A stretch of DNA of 10,106 nt from an uncultured Porphyromonadaceae bacterium (GTDB taxonomy: Bacteria; Bacteroidota; Bacteroidia; Bacteroidales; Muribaculaceae): contig CALJBF010000339.1 in the NCBI GenBank assembly GCA_938027385.1, positions 1 to 10,106 on the forward strand. The letters run 5' to 3'. Below the pieces are notes generated by a model, which was given only the letters and a program-made list of their open reading frames with translations, was not told where the DNA came from and searched no databases. Numbering within the stretch: the first letter of the stretch is position 1; each line of letters opens with the position of its first letter. Shown piece by piece: positions 1 through 6,339 of the stretch. The translations under genes were made by a program, and so were the position numbers.

Positions 1-193
1 CCTGTACGGCATTACATCCTATGATAAATTTGTTGTCAATCTCCACAGGCATATATACACCCCTGCGGACAGATGCAAGCAAATTCTTCTTTTTCCCCTG
101 GCGAAGACGCGACCACATTACCGATTCCTTGACAGGCATGGGATTGGAAGTGACATAGGCATTTGCCAGCTTGTATGTAGTTGCTATATTCAT
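1..193 (-). CDS. AbiEi-like transcriptional regulator, N-terminal part (runs off the window)
   Basis: Only the first 64 codons are present; the rest lies left of base 1. The frame is open from an ATG at 193 to the edge. The protein begins MNIATTYKLANAYV. Residues about 15-50 look like a short winged-helix segment, with VMWSRLRQGKKKNLLASVRRGVYMP resembling the 'R-L-x-x-G-x-L-x-x-x-x-RGVY' pattern of AbiEi-type antitoxin/regulator N-terminal domains, here in the form SRLRQGKK followed by SVRRGVYMP. The following DNKFIIGCNAVQ matches the place where such proteins enter a 'F-x-I-A-x-x-L' helix. A good Bacteroides promoter sits just upstream. If the family call is right, the gene may belong to a type IV toxin-antitoxin pair, with the nucleotidyltransferase AbiEii partner outside the window. 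The call rests on a short fragment and could be another winged-helix protein. Confidence 0.5.
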   Translation of the reverse strand, partial: MNIATTYKLANAYVTSNPMPVKESVMWSRLRQGKKKNLLASVRRGVYMPVEIDNKFIIGCNAVQ

Positions 194-210
194 ATACTTA
201 GAATAACACG

Positions 211-240
211 CAAAGATATAAAACATTTCATTATTGACAA
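211..240 (-). promoter_or_regulatory. Bacteroides-type promoter for the left-edge regulator gene
   Basis: On the minus strand a TTG (complement of 238-240) is followed by 19 bases and then TATCTTTG (complement of 211-218). This fits the Bacteroides consensus TTG-N19-21-TAnnTTTG. The expected transcript start lies about 10 bases before the ATG at 193, giving a very short leader, which is common in this phylum. Confidence 0.6.
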
Positions 241-260
241 AAATGTTAAGTAGTGATTAA

Positions 261-466
261 GGGGCTGTTTGACATTTATTTTGGTAACGATATACATGTT
301 GGCTACTGATGCCCCCCTAAATGGCTGACCGGCAGCTTGTAGGGATGCACCCCGGTGCATCCGGTCATCTTCATGAGCTGACCGGTTGATATTCGGCTGC
401 ACTGGGGGCACCCCTGCAATCGGGTAGCCAACATGTATATTGTTGCCTTTATTTTTTAACAGCCTC
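261..466. mobile_element. MITE-like nested palindromic element
   Basis: The two ends form inverted repeats. GGGGCTGTT at 261-269 faces AACAGCCTC at 458-466 (8 of 9 pair), and a 24-base arm at 283-306 faces 424-447 with 22 of 24 pairs. Both arms contain ATATACATGTTGGCTAC. Further in, TGCCCCC near 309 faces GGGGGCA near 404-410, CCGGTCA at 361-367 faces TGACCGG at 379-385, and GATGCACC (344-351) faces GGTGCATC (354-361). TAA flanks both ends (258-260 and 467-469), which could be a 3-bp target duplication. No transposase is encoded, so a non-autonomous element moved in trans is the best reading. A structured RNA or bidirectional terminator is the alternative. A 73-codon open frame inside it on the minus strand is probably a by-product of the repeat. 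Confidence 0.6.
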
Positions 467-474
467 TAAATTTT
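443..474 (+). promoter_or_regulatory. Possible promoter of the envelope-protein cluster
   Basis: TTG at 443-445 is followed 21 bases later by TAAATTTT at 467-474, one base away from TAnnTTTG. It lies about 80 bases before the first ATG of the cluster at 551. The -33 part lies inside the right arm of the palindromic element and the -7 part begins at its outer edge, so the insertion may have supplied or rebuilt this promoter. This is a motif match only. Confidence 0.33.
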
Positions 475-550
475 TCCGGATTTTTTTGATTTCGGCGTGG
501 GACCTTTTCGGCAGTGGTGCGTCATAAGAGTGAACGAATCATTCATCACA

Positions 551-1135
551 ATGAAAAGGACAATATTTCTTTTACTGGCAGTCATCATCTGCGCCCGGCA
601 GGCCGGGGCCCGTCAGCCCGGGCGTGGCTACCGCGGTTTCGTGGAGTGGAGCAGCAGCGTGCGTTCCGACAATTTCGGAGTCATCGACCTGCATGGAAAC
701 TTCACAACCGAACGTCAGGGCTCTTTCTATACCGGATTCTCTACCTCGCACGGCTATCAGATCAATCAGATGTTTTTCGTCGGCGCGGGCCTGGGAATGG
801 AGCGGTGCGGAAAACTCGACAACTGGATTGTGCCGCTGTTCGTTGACGGGCGCGTGGACCTGAAACTCGGCAAGTTCACCCCCTTCGGCGATCTGAGGCT
901 CGGCGCCAATGTAGCCGAAGGAACCTGCATATACATATCGCCGGTCATAGGCTACCGGTTCAACTGGGGGCGAAAGACGGGGGTCAACCTCGGCGCCGGT
1001 CTTACGCTTGCCGGTTACAAGGCCGAGCATTATGAGGGCACCGTCACCGGGCCCGGTTCATACGAGATACATTACGTGGGTACCCGGCGCCATGTGCGTG
1101 CCTATTTCTCGTTCCGCTTAGGACTGGATTTCTGA
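551..1135 (+). CDS. Small outer-membrane beta-barrel protein, function unknown
   Basis: The product is 194 residues. Residues 1-20 form a signal peptide (MKRTIFLLLAVIIC then ARQAGA, likely cut after AGA). The mature part alternates polar and apolar residues in strands rich in Gly and aromatic residues, for example MFFVGAGLGMER (74-85), FTPFGDLRLGAN (109-120), SPVIGYRFNWG (130-140) and VNLGAGLTLAGY (145-156), and it ends in Phe, the usual last residue of a barrel inserted by BamA. This resembles the 8-strand 'outer membrane protein beta-barrel' families of Bacteroidota. The ATG at 551 is preferred over an upstream in-frame GTG at 497 because it starts the signal peptide. The next gene begins 5 bases after the stop, so it is probably the first gene of the cluster. 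It may be a structural partner of the receptor encoded downstream; no ligand can be named. Confidence 0.8.
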   Translation: MKRTIFLLLAVIICARQAGARQPGRGYRGFVEWSSSVRSDNFGVIDLHGNFTTERQGSFYTGFSTSHGYQINQMFFVGAGLGMERCGKLDNWIVPLFVDGRVDLKLGKFTPFGDLRLGANVAEGTCIYISPVIGYRFNWGRKTGVNLGAGLTLAGYKAEHYEGTVTGPGSYEIHYVGTRRHVRAYFSFRLGLDF

Positions 1136-1140
1136 ACGCT

Positions 1141-1596
1141 ATGGAAAACACAATGGAAAACAAAGATATAGATTTCGTAGCCCGCCATTACAGAAAAGGC
1201 AGATTTTCGGCGGATGCGGGCTGGCGACGTCTGGGCATCGCCCCCGTGTCGCTGTGGAGTAAATACAGGGTTGCCGCCGCTGTGGCCGCCACAGTCATCC
1301 TGTCGGCGACGGCGACGATACTCTACAAAGAATATCATGTTGATGACGTGCCGCAGCAGACCATTTCCGTCGAAAATGCCGGCCCGTTGACCCAAGTCAA
1401 GGTCATAGACTTTGAGAACGCGCCGTTGCCTGAGGTCGTAAGGCAGATCGAGTCGGTCTACGGCGTGAAGGTCGAGGGGGTTCCGGCCTCACCCGAAAAA
1501 TATCTGCTTTCACTGCACTATGAGGGCACGCCGGCCGACCTGATAGCGGTAATCAACAGTATTCTTGAAACGGAAATGACCGTGACAGAGAAATGA
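1141..1596 (+). CDS. Single-TM protein with DUF4974 (FecR C-terminal) domain, lacking the central FecR domain
   Basis: The 151-residue product has a basic cytoplasmic N-terminus (1-42, with DFVARHYRKGRF and GWRRLGI), one transmembrane helix at about 43-62, and a periplasmic domain at about 85-147 that reads VIDFENAPLPEVVRQIESVY and later LSLHYEGTPADLIAVI. That pattern is the DUF4974 domain found at the C-terminus of Bacteroidota FecR anti-sigma proteins and related to STN. A full FecR is about 300-350 residues and carries a beta-rich FecR domain between helix and DUF4974; here only about 20 residues lie between them. No sigma factor gene is adjacent. The stop overlaps the ATG of the TonB receptor by 4 bases (ATGA), so the two are probably co-translated and may touch in the periplasm. 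It could be a reduced anti-sigma factor or a receptor accessory protein. Confidence 0.72.
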   Translation: MENTMENKDIDFVARHYRKGRFSADAGWRRLGIAPVSLWSKYRVAAAVAATVILSATATILYKEYHVDDVPQQTISVENAGPLTQVKVIDFENAPLPEVVRQIESVYGVKVEGVPASPEKYLLSLHYEGTPADLIAVINSILETEMTVTEK

Positions 1597-4004
1597 AAAA
1601 GTTAGTCTTATCAATAATGCTGTGCGTCAGCACCGCATGCATGGCGCAGAATGTCACCGTCAGGGCAGTTGACCAACCGGCGCCGGCAGTGTTCCGCACT
1701 ATCGTCGGGCAGACCGGAAAGAATTTCGTGTATTCATCCGAACTGCTGAAAGATATGCGCGTATCGGTCAATGTAAAAGACAAGCCGCTGAAACAGGCCC
1801 TTGACATCATATTCAGGGATTCTGACATCGAATATGAAATCAAGGGGAAGAACATCATCCTCAGGCGAAAGCCCCTGGCTGGAAAACACCAGCGGAAACC
1901 GGCCGTGACCGCCGCTGCGCCGCCCCTGCCGAAACATATTGTAGTGCAGCCGAAAATGCTTGAGGAAGTCGAAGTGGTGTCGCGCCTCGAGGCTCCGGCG
2001 GTCGAGACCGCCGAGATAGGTGCCAAGAAACTGACGGCACAGGAAATCATGAACACCCCCGTACTGTTCGGCGAAAGCGATGTCGTAAAGGCCCTGCAGA
2101 TGCAGCCCGGCGTATCGGAGGGGCAGGAGGGGATGGCGGGAATGCACGTGCATGGCGGCAACGCCGACGAGAACCTGTATATGCTCGACAACGTGCCGCT
2201 GTATCAGGTGAATCACTTTGCCGGACTGTTCTCGGCATTCAACGCCGAGGCAATAAGATACATCGACTTTTTCAAGTCATCAATCCCGGCGAAGTATGAC
2301 GGACGGCTCTCATCCTATCTTGATGTACGCACCCGCAACGGTTCGCGCGACGGCCACCACGGCTCATTCAGGCTAGGGCTGACTTCAGGCGCATTCAATA
2401 TCGACGGCCCTATCGGTGAAAAGACAACCTATTCGGTGGCATTGCGCCGGTCATGGTTCGATGTGCTTTCGATACCGTTGCTCGCGATAGCCAATTCATC
2501 AGACGATGACGAGAAGATCAGATTCCGCTATGCGTTCATGGATCTTAACGCCAAGCTGTCGCACCGCTTTAATGACAGAGCCACCGGATTCGTGTCGGTC
2601 TATTTCGGAAACGACATGCTGAAAACCGGCTCGGCCGACAAGCACGAGGCTGAGTACGGCTGGTCTGATGATGACAAGGCTGACTTCCACTGGGGCAACC
2701 TCGTGGCGCAGACCGGGCTTGATTACAGAATCAGTCGGTCGGTGTCGGCCGAGTTCACTGCCGCATATACCCGGTATTTCTCGGGCATGAAACATGACTG
2801 GCTTTCAAAAGAGTTCTCAACCGACGGAACCATAGAGTCACGTTCAATATCCAAGACCGACAACAATATCAACGACTGGATTTTCCGCGCCGATTTCGAC
2901 TGGCGGCCGAACGATGAAAACCGGGTGCGTTTCGGAGGCAACTATATCCTCCACTCATTCCTGCCGGCACGAACCGACCGCAGCTATACCGTAGGCACCA
3001 CGCAGACCGTGAGCCGTGACTCCACATGGGCATATACGGCCAATGAGGCCAACCTTTATATCGAGGATGACTGGCGGATAAGCGAGAGACTCCGTATGAA
3101 TGCCGGGGTGCACCTGTCGCTGTTCAACATCGACGGCAAGACCAGTTACGGATTCGGCCCCAGGCTGTCATTCAGTTACCGGCCCACTGAAGACTGGGCT
3201 GTAAAAGCGGCCTATGCACGCACAAACCAGTATGTGCACCAGCTTTCCGAAACATACCTGTCGTTGCCCACAGACCAGTGGGTGCCCATTACCGGACGGT
3301 TCAAGCCCCAGAACGCCGACAAGCTCTCAATCGGAGTCTACTGGCAGTCGGCCAACACCAAGTTCGCCGCATCGGTCGAGGGATATTATAAAGTCATGCG
3401 TAATCTTGTGGATTACCGCGATGAATACTATCTGCAGCCGCCGACCGAGATGTGGAACGCCCAGCTCTGTTCGGGTAAGGGGACGGCTAAAGGTGTCGAT
3501 TTCAAAATCGAGAAACTCTACGGAAAACTGACGGGTCATATCTCCTATTCACTTGCATGGTCAGACCGCACTTTCCCTGACAAGAACGGAGGCCATACCT
3601 TTCCCGCCCGTTTTGACAACCGGCATACAGTCAACATTCTGCTCAACTGGAACATCAGTGACCGGGTGAGCCTCAACGCCGCATGGACCGGACATTCCGG
3701 CAACCGGTTCACCCTGCTGCCGCAGGTCTGGGAGTCGCCGGGATTCGGCACCCGTTTCACCGACGACGAATCACCGCTGAAGACTCCGGTCAATAACTAT
3801 CAGCTCCCCTTCTATCACCGCCTTGACCTCTCATGCACGGTGCGCAACAGACGCGGCTACTGGACGTTCGGCCTTTTCAACGCATACTGTCACATGAATA
3901 CCGTGGCTATACGGCGTGCGCACGACAATGCCGGGCGCCCGGTGTTCCAGAAAGTGAAACTTTTACCCGTAATTCCCTCAATTTCCTATACATGGCAATT
4001 CTAA
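1593..4004 (+). CDS. TonB-dependent outer-membrane receptor with N-terminal STN domain
   Basis: The product is 803 residues. Order of parts: signal peptide 1-18 (ending CMA-Q); STN domain about 20-92, the periplasmic signalling domain of FecA-type transducers; a Pro/Ala-rich linker 95-118; a TonB-box-like stretch EVEVVS at 125-130; plug domain about 138-250 with ALQMQPGVSEGQEGMAGMHV, HGGNADENLYMLDNVPLY and DFFKSSIPAKYDGRLSSYLD; then a 22-strand-type barrel to the last residues SISYTWQF, ending in Phe. The plug shows the usual 'RGG..DENL.LLD..P.Y' layout, with HGG in place of RGG. Many Bacteroidota receptors of this type carry a carboxypeptidase-like regulatory domain before the plug; none is seen here. 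It overlaps the DUF4974 gene by 4 bases and the DUF4249 gene by 13, a known partner arrangement. The substrate is unknown. Confidence 0.93.
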   Translation: MKKLVLSIMLCVSTACMAQNVTVRAVDQPAPAVFRTIVGQTGKNFVYSSELLKDMRVSVNVKDKPLKQALDIIFRDSDIEYEIKGKNIILRRKPLAGKHQRKPAVTAAAPPLPKHIVVQPKMLEEVEVVSRLEAPAVETAEIGAKKLTAQEIMNTPVLFGESDVVKALQMQPGVSEGQEGMAGMHVHGGNADENLYMLDNVPLYQVNHFAGLFSAFNAEAIRYIDFFKSSIPAKYDGRLSSYLDVRTRNGSRDGHHGSFRLGLTSGAFNIDGPIGEKTTYSVALRRSWFDVLSIPLLAIANSSDDDEKIRFRYAFMDLNAKLSHRFNDRATGFVSVYFGNDMLKTGSADKHEAEYGWSDDDKADFHWGNLVAQTGLDYRISRSVSAEFTAAYTRYFSGMKHDWLSKEFSTDGTIESRSISKTDNNINDWIFRADFDWRPNDENRVRFGGNYILHSFLPARTDRSYTVGTTQTVSRDSTWAYTANEANLYIEDDWRISERLRMNAGVHLSLFNIDGKTSYGFGPRLSFSYRPTEDWAVKAAYARTNQYVHQLSETYLSLPTDQWVPITGRFKPQNADKLSIGVYWQSANTKFAASVEGYYKVMRNLVDYRDEYYLQPPTEMWNAQLCSGKGTAKGVDFKIEKLYGKLTGHISYSLAWSDRTFPDKNGGHTFPARFDNRHTVNILLNWNISDRVSLNAAWTGHSGNRFTLLPQVWESPGFGTRFTDDESPLKTPVNNYQLPFYHRLDLSCTVRNRRGYWTFGLFNAYCHMNTVAIRRAHDNAGRPVFQKVKLLPVIPSISYTWQF

Positions 4005-4990
4005 GATACATAATACCCCTGTTGTCAGTCTTTCTGCTGACAGGATGTTACGAGGACTTCAACCCCCGGATTGACACCAGGCCGGTGCTGTGCCTGAACT
4101 CCCTGATCACAGCCGGGAAACCGATTGATGTAGAGGTGACCCATACATGGATGTTCAGTGATGAGGGTTCGGAGAAGAACCATTATGTCAGTGACGCCAC
4201 TGTTACCATCTTCGCAAACGGAATGGCTGTCGGCCCGGACTATCTGCCGGAAGAGGGCGACCGGATACGCATTGTCGCCGATAGCCCGGCTTACGGCACG
4301 GCAACGGCAGAAGTGGTTGTGCCCTACGCCACACCGGTCGGGAAAGTAAAGGTTTCTCCGGCAGTGACCCGCGTCTGGGAAGGCGACGAGGACTTCTTCC
4401 ACTATGAGATGTTTGCCGATGTTACATTCAGCCTTAATATCGAAATGGATGTCAATGACCCGGCGGGAACAGTCAATTACTATCATTTCGGATATGACTG
4501 GTTCAGTCCGCCGGGCGATGATGATCAGACAGGTCACTACGTGCCTGCATTGTCGATCGGTAAATTCGAGTATGATTCCGAGCCTATATTCAAGGAGCAT
4601 GTGGGAGTCTTCGAGACCGTGATGGGCAATGACGATGAGACCGATTTCGTATTCTTCTCAGACCGTCAGTTCTCAGGCAGCACATATACCCTGCATCTGA
4701 ATTTCTCGAACAATCTGTTTCGCGTTCAGTCGCAGGTTTATGATGAATCCCGGCTTGAGTGTGGCGTGAACCTTTATCTCACAACAGTCTCTCAGAGTTA
4801 TTACAACTGGGCTGTATATAAATGGAATGTGGATGAAGGCATTATCGGAGATCTCTCCGACATCGGTCTTGCTGAATCAAAGTGGGGCTACAGCAACGTT
4901 TCCTCAGGCGCCGGCGTCGTGGCCGCCCAATCCTCATCAAAGTTTACGATAGACCTTAAGGACTTCCTGAAATCCACCCTGAGGAAATGA
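3992..4990 (+). CDS. DUF4249 domain surface lipoprotein, partner of the TonB receptor
   Basis: The 332-residue product starts MAILRYIIPLLSVFLLTGC, a lipoprotein signal with lipobox LLTGC and acylated Cys19. The next residues YEDFN put two acids right after the cysteine, like the lipoprotein export signal that sends Bacteroidota lipoproteins to the cell surface. Features of DUF4249 follow: RPVLCLNSLITAGKPIDVEV (31-50) near the start, a beta-sandwich region with VSDATVTIF (66-74), an IRI-type strand (92-94), and near the C-terminus SQSYYNWAVYKWNVDEG (267-283) and YSNVSSGAGVVAAQS (300-314). DUF4249 genes regularly follow TonB receptors of this type, and the protein is thought to cap or assist the receptor. 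The ATG at 3992 lies inside the receptor gene. The open frame extends further upstream to 3833, but this ATG is the one that begins the lipoprotein signal. The ligand is not known. Confidence 0.87.
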   Translation: MAILRYIIPLLSVFLLTGCYEDFNPRIDTRPVLCLNSLITAGKPIDVEVTHTWMFSDEGSEKNHYVSDATVTIFANGMAVGPDYLPEEGDRIRIVADSPAYGTATAEVVVPYATPVGKVKVSPAVTRVWEGDEDFFHYEMFADVTFSLNIEMDVNDPAGTVNYYHFGYDWFSPPGDDDQTGHYVPALSIGKFEYDSEPIFKEHVGVFETVMGNDDETDFVFFSDRQFSGSTYTLHLNFSNNLFRVQSQVYDESRLECGVNLYLTTVSQSYYNWAVYKWNVDEGIIGDLSDIGLAESKWGYSNVSSGAGVVAAQSSSKFTIDLKDFLKSTLRK

Positions 4991-5130
4991 TAAACAGTAA
5001 AAGACAGTTCGGCATAGTGGTCATCGTAGTCTTGCTGGCCTTTCTGGCCACGGCGTGTGCGACGTTGCGGGTCGACCCGTCGAACAGAGCGGAACAGGTG
5101 AATGTAACGTTCAACAGAACAATTAAATAA
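4987..5130 (+). CDS. 47-residue small lipoprotein
   Basis: This short open frame starts at an ATG overlapping the stop of the DUF4249 gene by 4 bases (ATGA) and ends in TAA ten bases before the next gene. It reads MINSKRQFGIVVIVVLLAFL then ATAC, a lipoprotein signal peptide with Cys24 as the likely acylated residue, followed by a 23-residue mature tail (ATLRVDPSNRAEQVNVTFNR then TIK). The tail is too short for a domain and is polar with no acidic export signal directly after the cysteine. I do not recognise the family. The overlap, the lipobox and the fit between two lipoprotein genes argue that it is real. It may anchor in the inner leaflet of the outer membrane and assist the receptor complex, but that is a guess. 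Confidence 0.62.
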   Translation: MINSKRQFGIVVIVVLLAFLATACATLRVDPSNRAEQVNVTFNRTIK

Positions 5131-5140
5131 CATTATAAAA

Positions 5141-5650
5141 ATGAGACATCCGTTTGTAGGGATAAGCGTTATCGCGCTTATCTCAGCCCTCTTGCTGTCT
5201 GCATGCGGCAAAGAGGAGTACATTCCCATGCAGGCCGATTCAAAATCGTGCAACATGGAGATTGAATGTGTCGGCGCCACGGGCGAGAACTTTCTTGCCG
5301 ACAAATCCTTCACCGACCGCATAAAGGTCGAGGGGGAGAGCTCACATGCCGAAGTCAGGTTCTCGGTCAGAAACGGCCGACTCTGTTTCGAGGCCGACCT
5401 GCCCGACCGGAACGACATGAAATGGTCGGCCGACAGGCATGAGGCCACAGGCATCTCGAAGATGACCGTCAGGTTCGGCAAGCAGAAAGCGTCGCTTACA
5501 TGTTTTCTGAAATATGTTGCCAACCGCCCCCCGGCCGTTGCGGGTGGCTCGATATTACTTGAAGAGGTGCAGTACAATGGCCAGACATACCGGCGCAGTG
5601 GAAATTCCGTGAAATTCACAATCCGTTTCCACAAGGACGGTGGATTGTGA
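5141..5650 (+). CDS. Lipoprotein of unknown function, last gene of the receptor cluster
   Basis: The product is 169 residues. The signal peptide is MRHPFVGISVIALISALLLS, with lipobox LLSAC and Cys22; GKEEY follows, an acidic pair fitting surface export. The mature part is beta-rich (for example AEVRFSVRNGRLCFEADLP at 70-88 and SVKFTIRF at 156-163) and has Cys at 37, 43, 82 and 121 in addition to the acylated one, so disulfides are possible. I do not recognise a domain; an immunoglobulin-like sandwich is a reasonable guess. It starts 10 bases after the small lipoprotein gene and appears to close the operon, as the next gene is convergent. Residues about 127-137 (ANRPPAVAGGS) are coded by a GC-rich hairpin that may be a repeat inserted in the gene. 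Confidence 0.75.
   Translation: MRHPFVGISVIALISALLLSACGKEEYIPMQADSKSCNMEIECVGATGENFLADKSFTDRIKVEGESSHAEVRFSVRNGRLCFEADLPDRNDMKWSADRHEATGISKMTVRFGKQKASLTCFLKYVANRPPAVAGGSILLEEVQYNGQTYRRSGNSVKFTIRFHKDGGL
5519..5548. repeat. REP-like GC-rich hairpin inside a coding sequence
   Basis: GCCAACCGC at 5519-5527 faces GCGGGTGGC at 5540-5548 with 8 of 9 pairs and a 12-base GC-rich loop containing CGGCCG. It encodes NRPPAVAGG, a peptide of a kind that palindromic repeats read through in frame often give. Only one copy is seen in the window, so repeat status is unproven. Confidence 0.3.
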
Positions 5651-5654
5651 CAGC

Positions 5655-5668
5655 CGGTCGCAGGACCG
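5655..5668. terminator. Weak hairpin between convergent genes
   Basis: CGGTC (5655-5659) and GACCG (5664-5668) form a 5-bp stem with a GCAG loop between the stop of the last lipoprotein gene and the stop of yigZ. There is no clear T run on the plus strand side. The site is where a bidirectional terminator would be expected, but the stem is short. Confidence 0.25.
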
Positions 5669-6277
5669 TCAGCTTTCTTCTCCCGGCTGATGCTCGGTCA
5701 CACCGTCGATGCCGAGCAGGCGCCCACGCAGAGCGTCGGCAAGCGTGAGGCGCGTCTCGACAGTGAGGTGGCAGGTGTTGTCGAACTGCCGGTCGACAAT
5801 CTCGATTTCCGAATCCTTGACGGCCTTCATCACGTCGTTCATGGCCATGTAGGGGAAGGTGACCGTCAGCCGTGCCATTTCGTGGCGTTTGACGATGTCG
5901 GCGTTCTCAAGCACGAGCCGGGCCGCCTCCTTGTAGGCGGCGATCAGCCCGGGGGTGCCTAATTTGATTCCCCCGAAATAGCGCACCACCAGTATTATGA
6001 TGTCGGTGACTTCGGCCGAGTTGATCTGCCCCAGTATCGGTCGCCCGGCCGTGCCTGAGGGCTCGCCGTTGTCGTTGGCCAGGAACTCGGTACGCGCCGC
6101 CCCCAGCATGTAGGCGAAACACACGTGACGGGCGTCATAATATTCTTTTGAATACTGTTTGACGAGCTGACGGGCCTCGTCGGCCGTGCGCACCGGGTGG
6201 GCGAACGCCAGGAAACGGCTCCGCCGGTCGGTGAATACCGCCTCTGAGGGGGATGCTATGGTTCTGTATGAGGCCAT
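5669..6277 (-). CDS. yigZ: YigZ/IMPACT family protein (UPF0029)
   Basis: The 202-residue product has the family signatures in order: SRFLAFAHPVRTADEARQLV (20-39), YYDARHVCFAYMLG (46-59), NDNGEPSGTAGRPIL (68-82) and VVRYFGGIKLGTPGLIAAY (97-115), making up the N-terminal UPF0029 domain. A second ferredoxin-like domain (DUF1949/UPF0029 C-terminal type) spans about 135-195. Length agrees with bacterial YigZ, about 200-210 residues. The fold resembles elongation factor G domain IV and eukaryotic IMPACT, so a nucleic-acid or ribosome role is suspected, but no reaction is established. The ATG at 6277 (MASYRTIASPSE) is the family-like start; the frame stays open for 146 more codons upstream, overlapping the next gene, and that part is a shadow. 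It lies 62 bases after the GNGPSL-protein gene and is probably co-transcribed with it. Confidence 0.93.
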   Translation of the reverse strand: MASYRTIASPSEAVFTDRRSRFLAFAHPVRTADEARQLVKQYSKEYYDARHVCFAYMLGAARTEFLANDNGEPSGTAGRPILGQINSAEVTDIIILVVRYFGGIKLGTPGLIAAYKEAARLVLENADIVKRHEMARLTVTFPYMAMNDVMKAVKDSEIEIVDRQFDNTCHLTVETRLTLADALRGRLLGIDGVTEHQPGEES

Positions 6278-6339
6278 TCTGCAAGCGGGGGAGAGTGTGT
6301 AAGGGTGGATGTGTACTGGTGGTTGAATGGAGGGCCGGG

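Noticed and set aside
190..411. 73-codon open frame on the minus strand
   Set aside because: It lies mostly inside the palindromic element, its end overlaps the promoter of the left-edge gene, and its composition shows no domain or signal. It is more likely a by-product of the repeat.
1553..2191. 212-codon open frame on the minus strand
   Set aside because: It runs antisense through the STN and plug domains of the receptor and is rich in Ser and Cys, as expected for a shadow.
4888..5634. 248-codon open frame on the minus strand
   Set aside because: It is antisense to three lipoprotein genes with clear lipoboxes and overlapping starts; its sequence has no coherent features.
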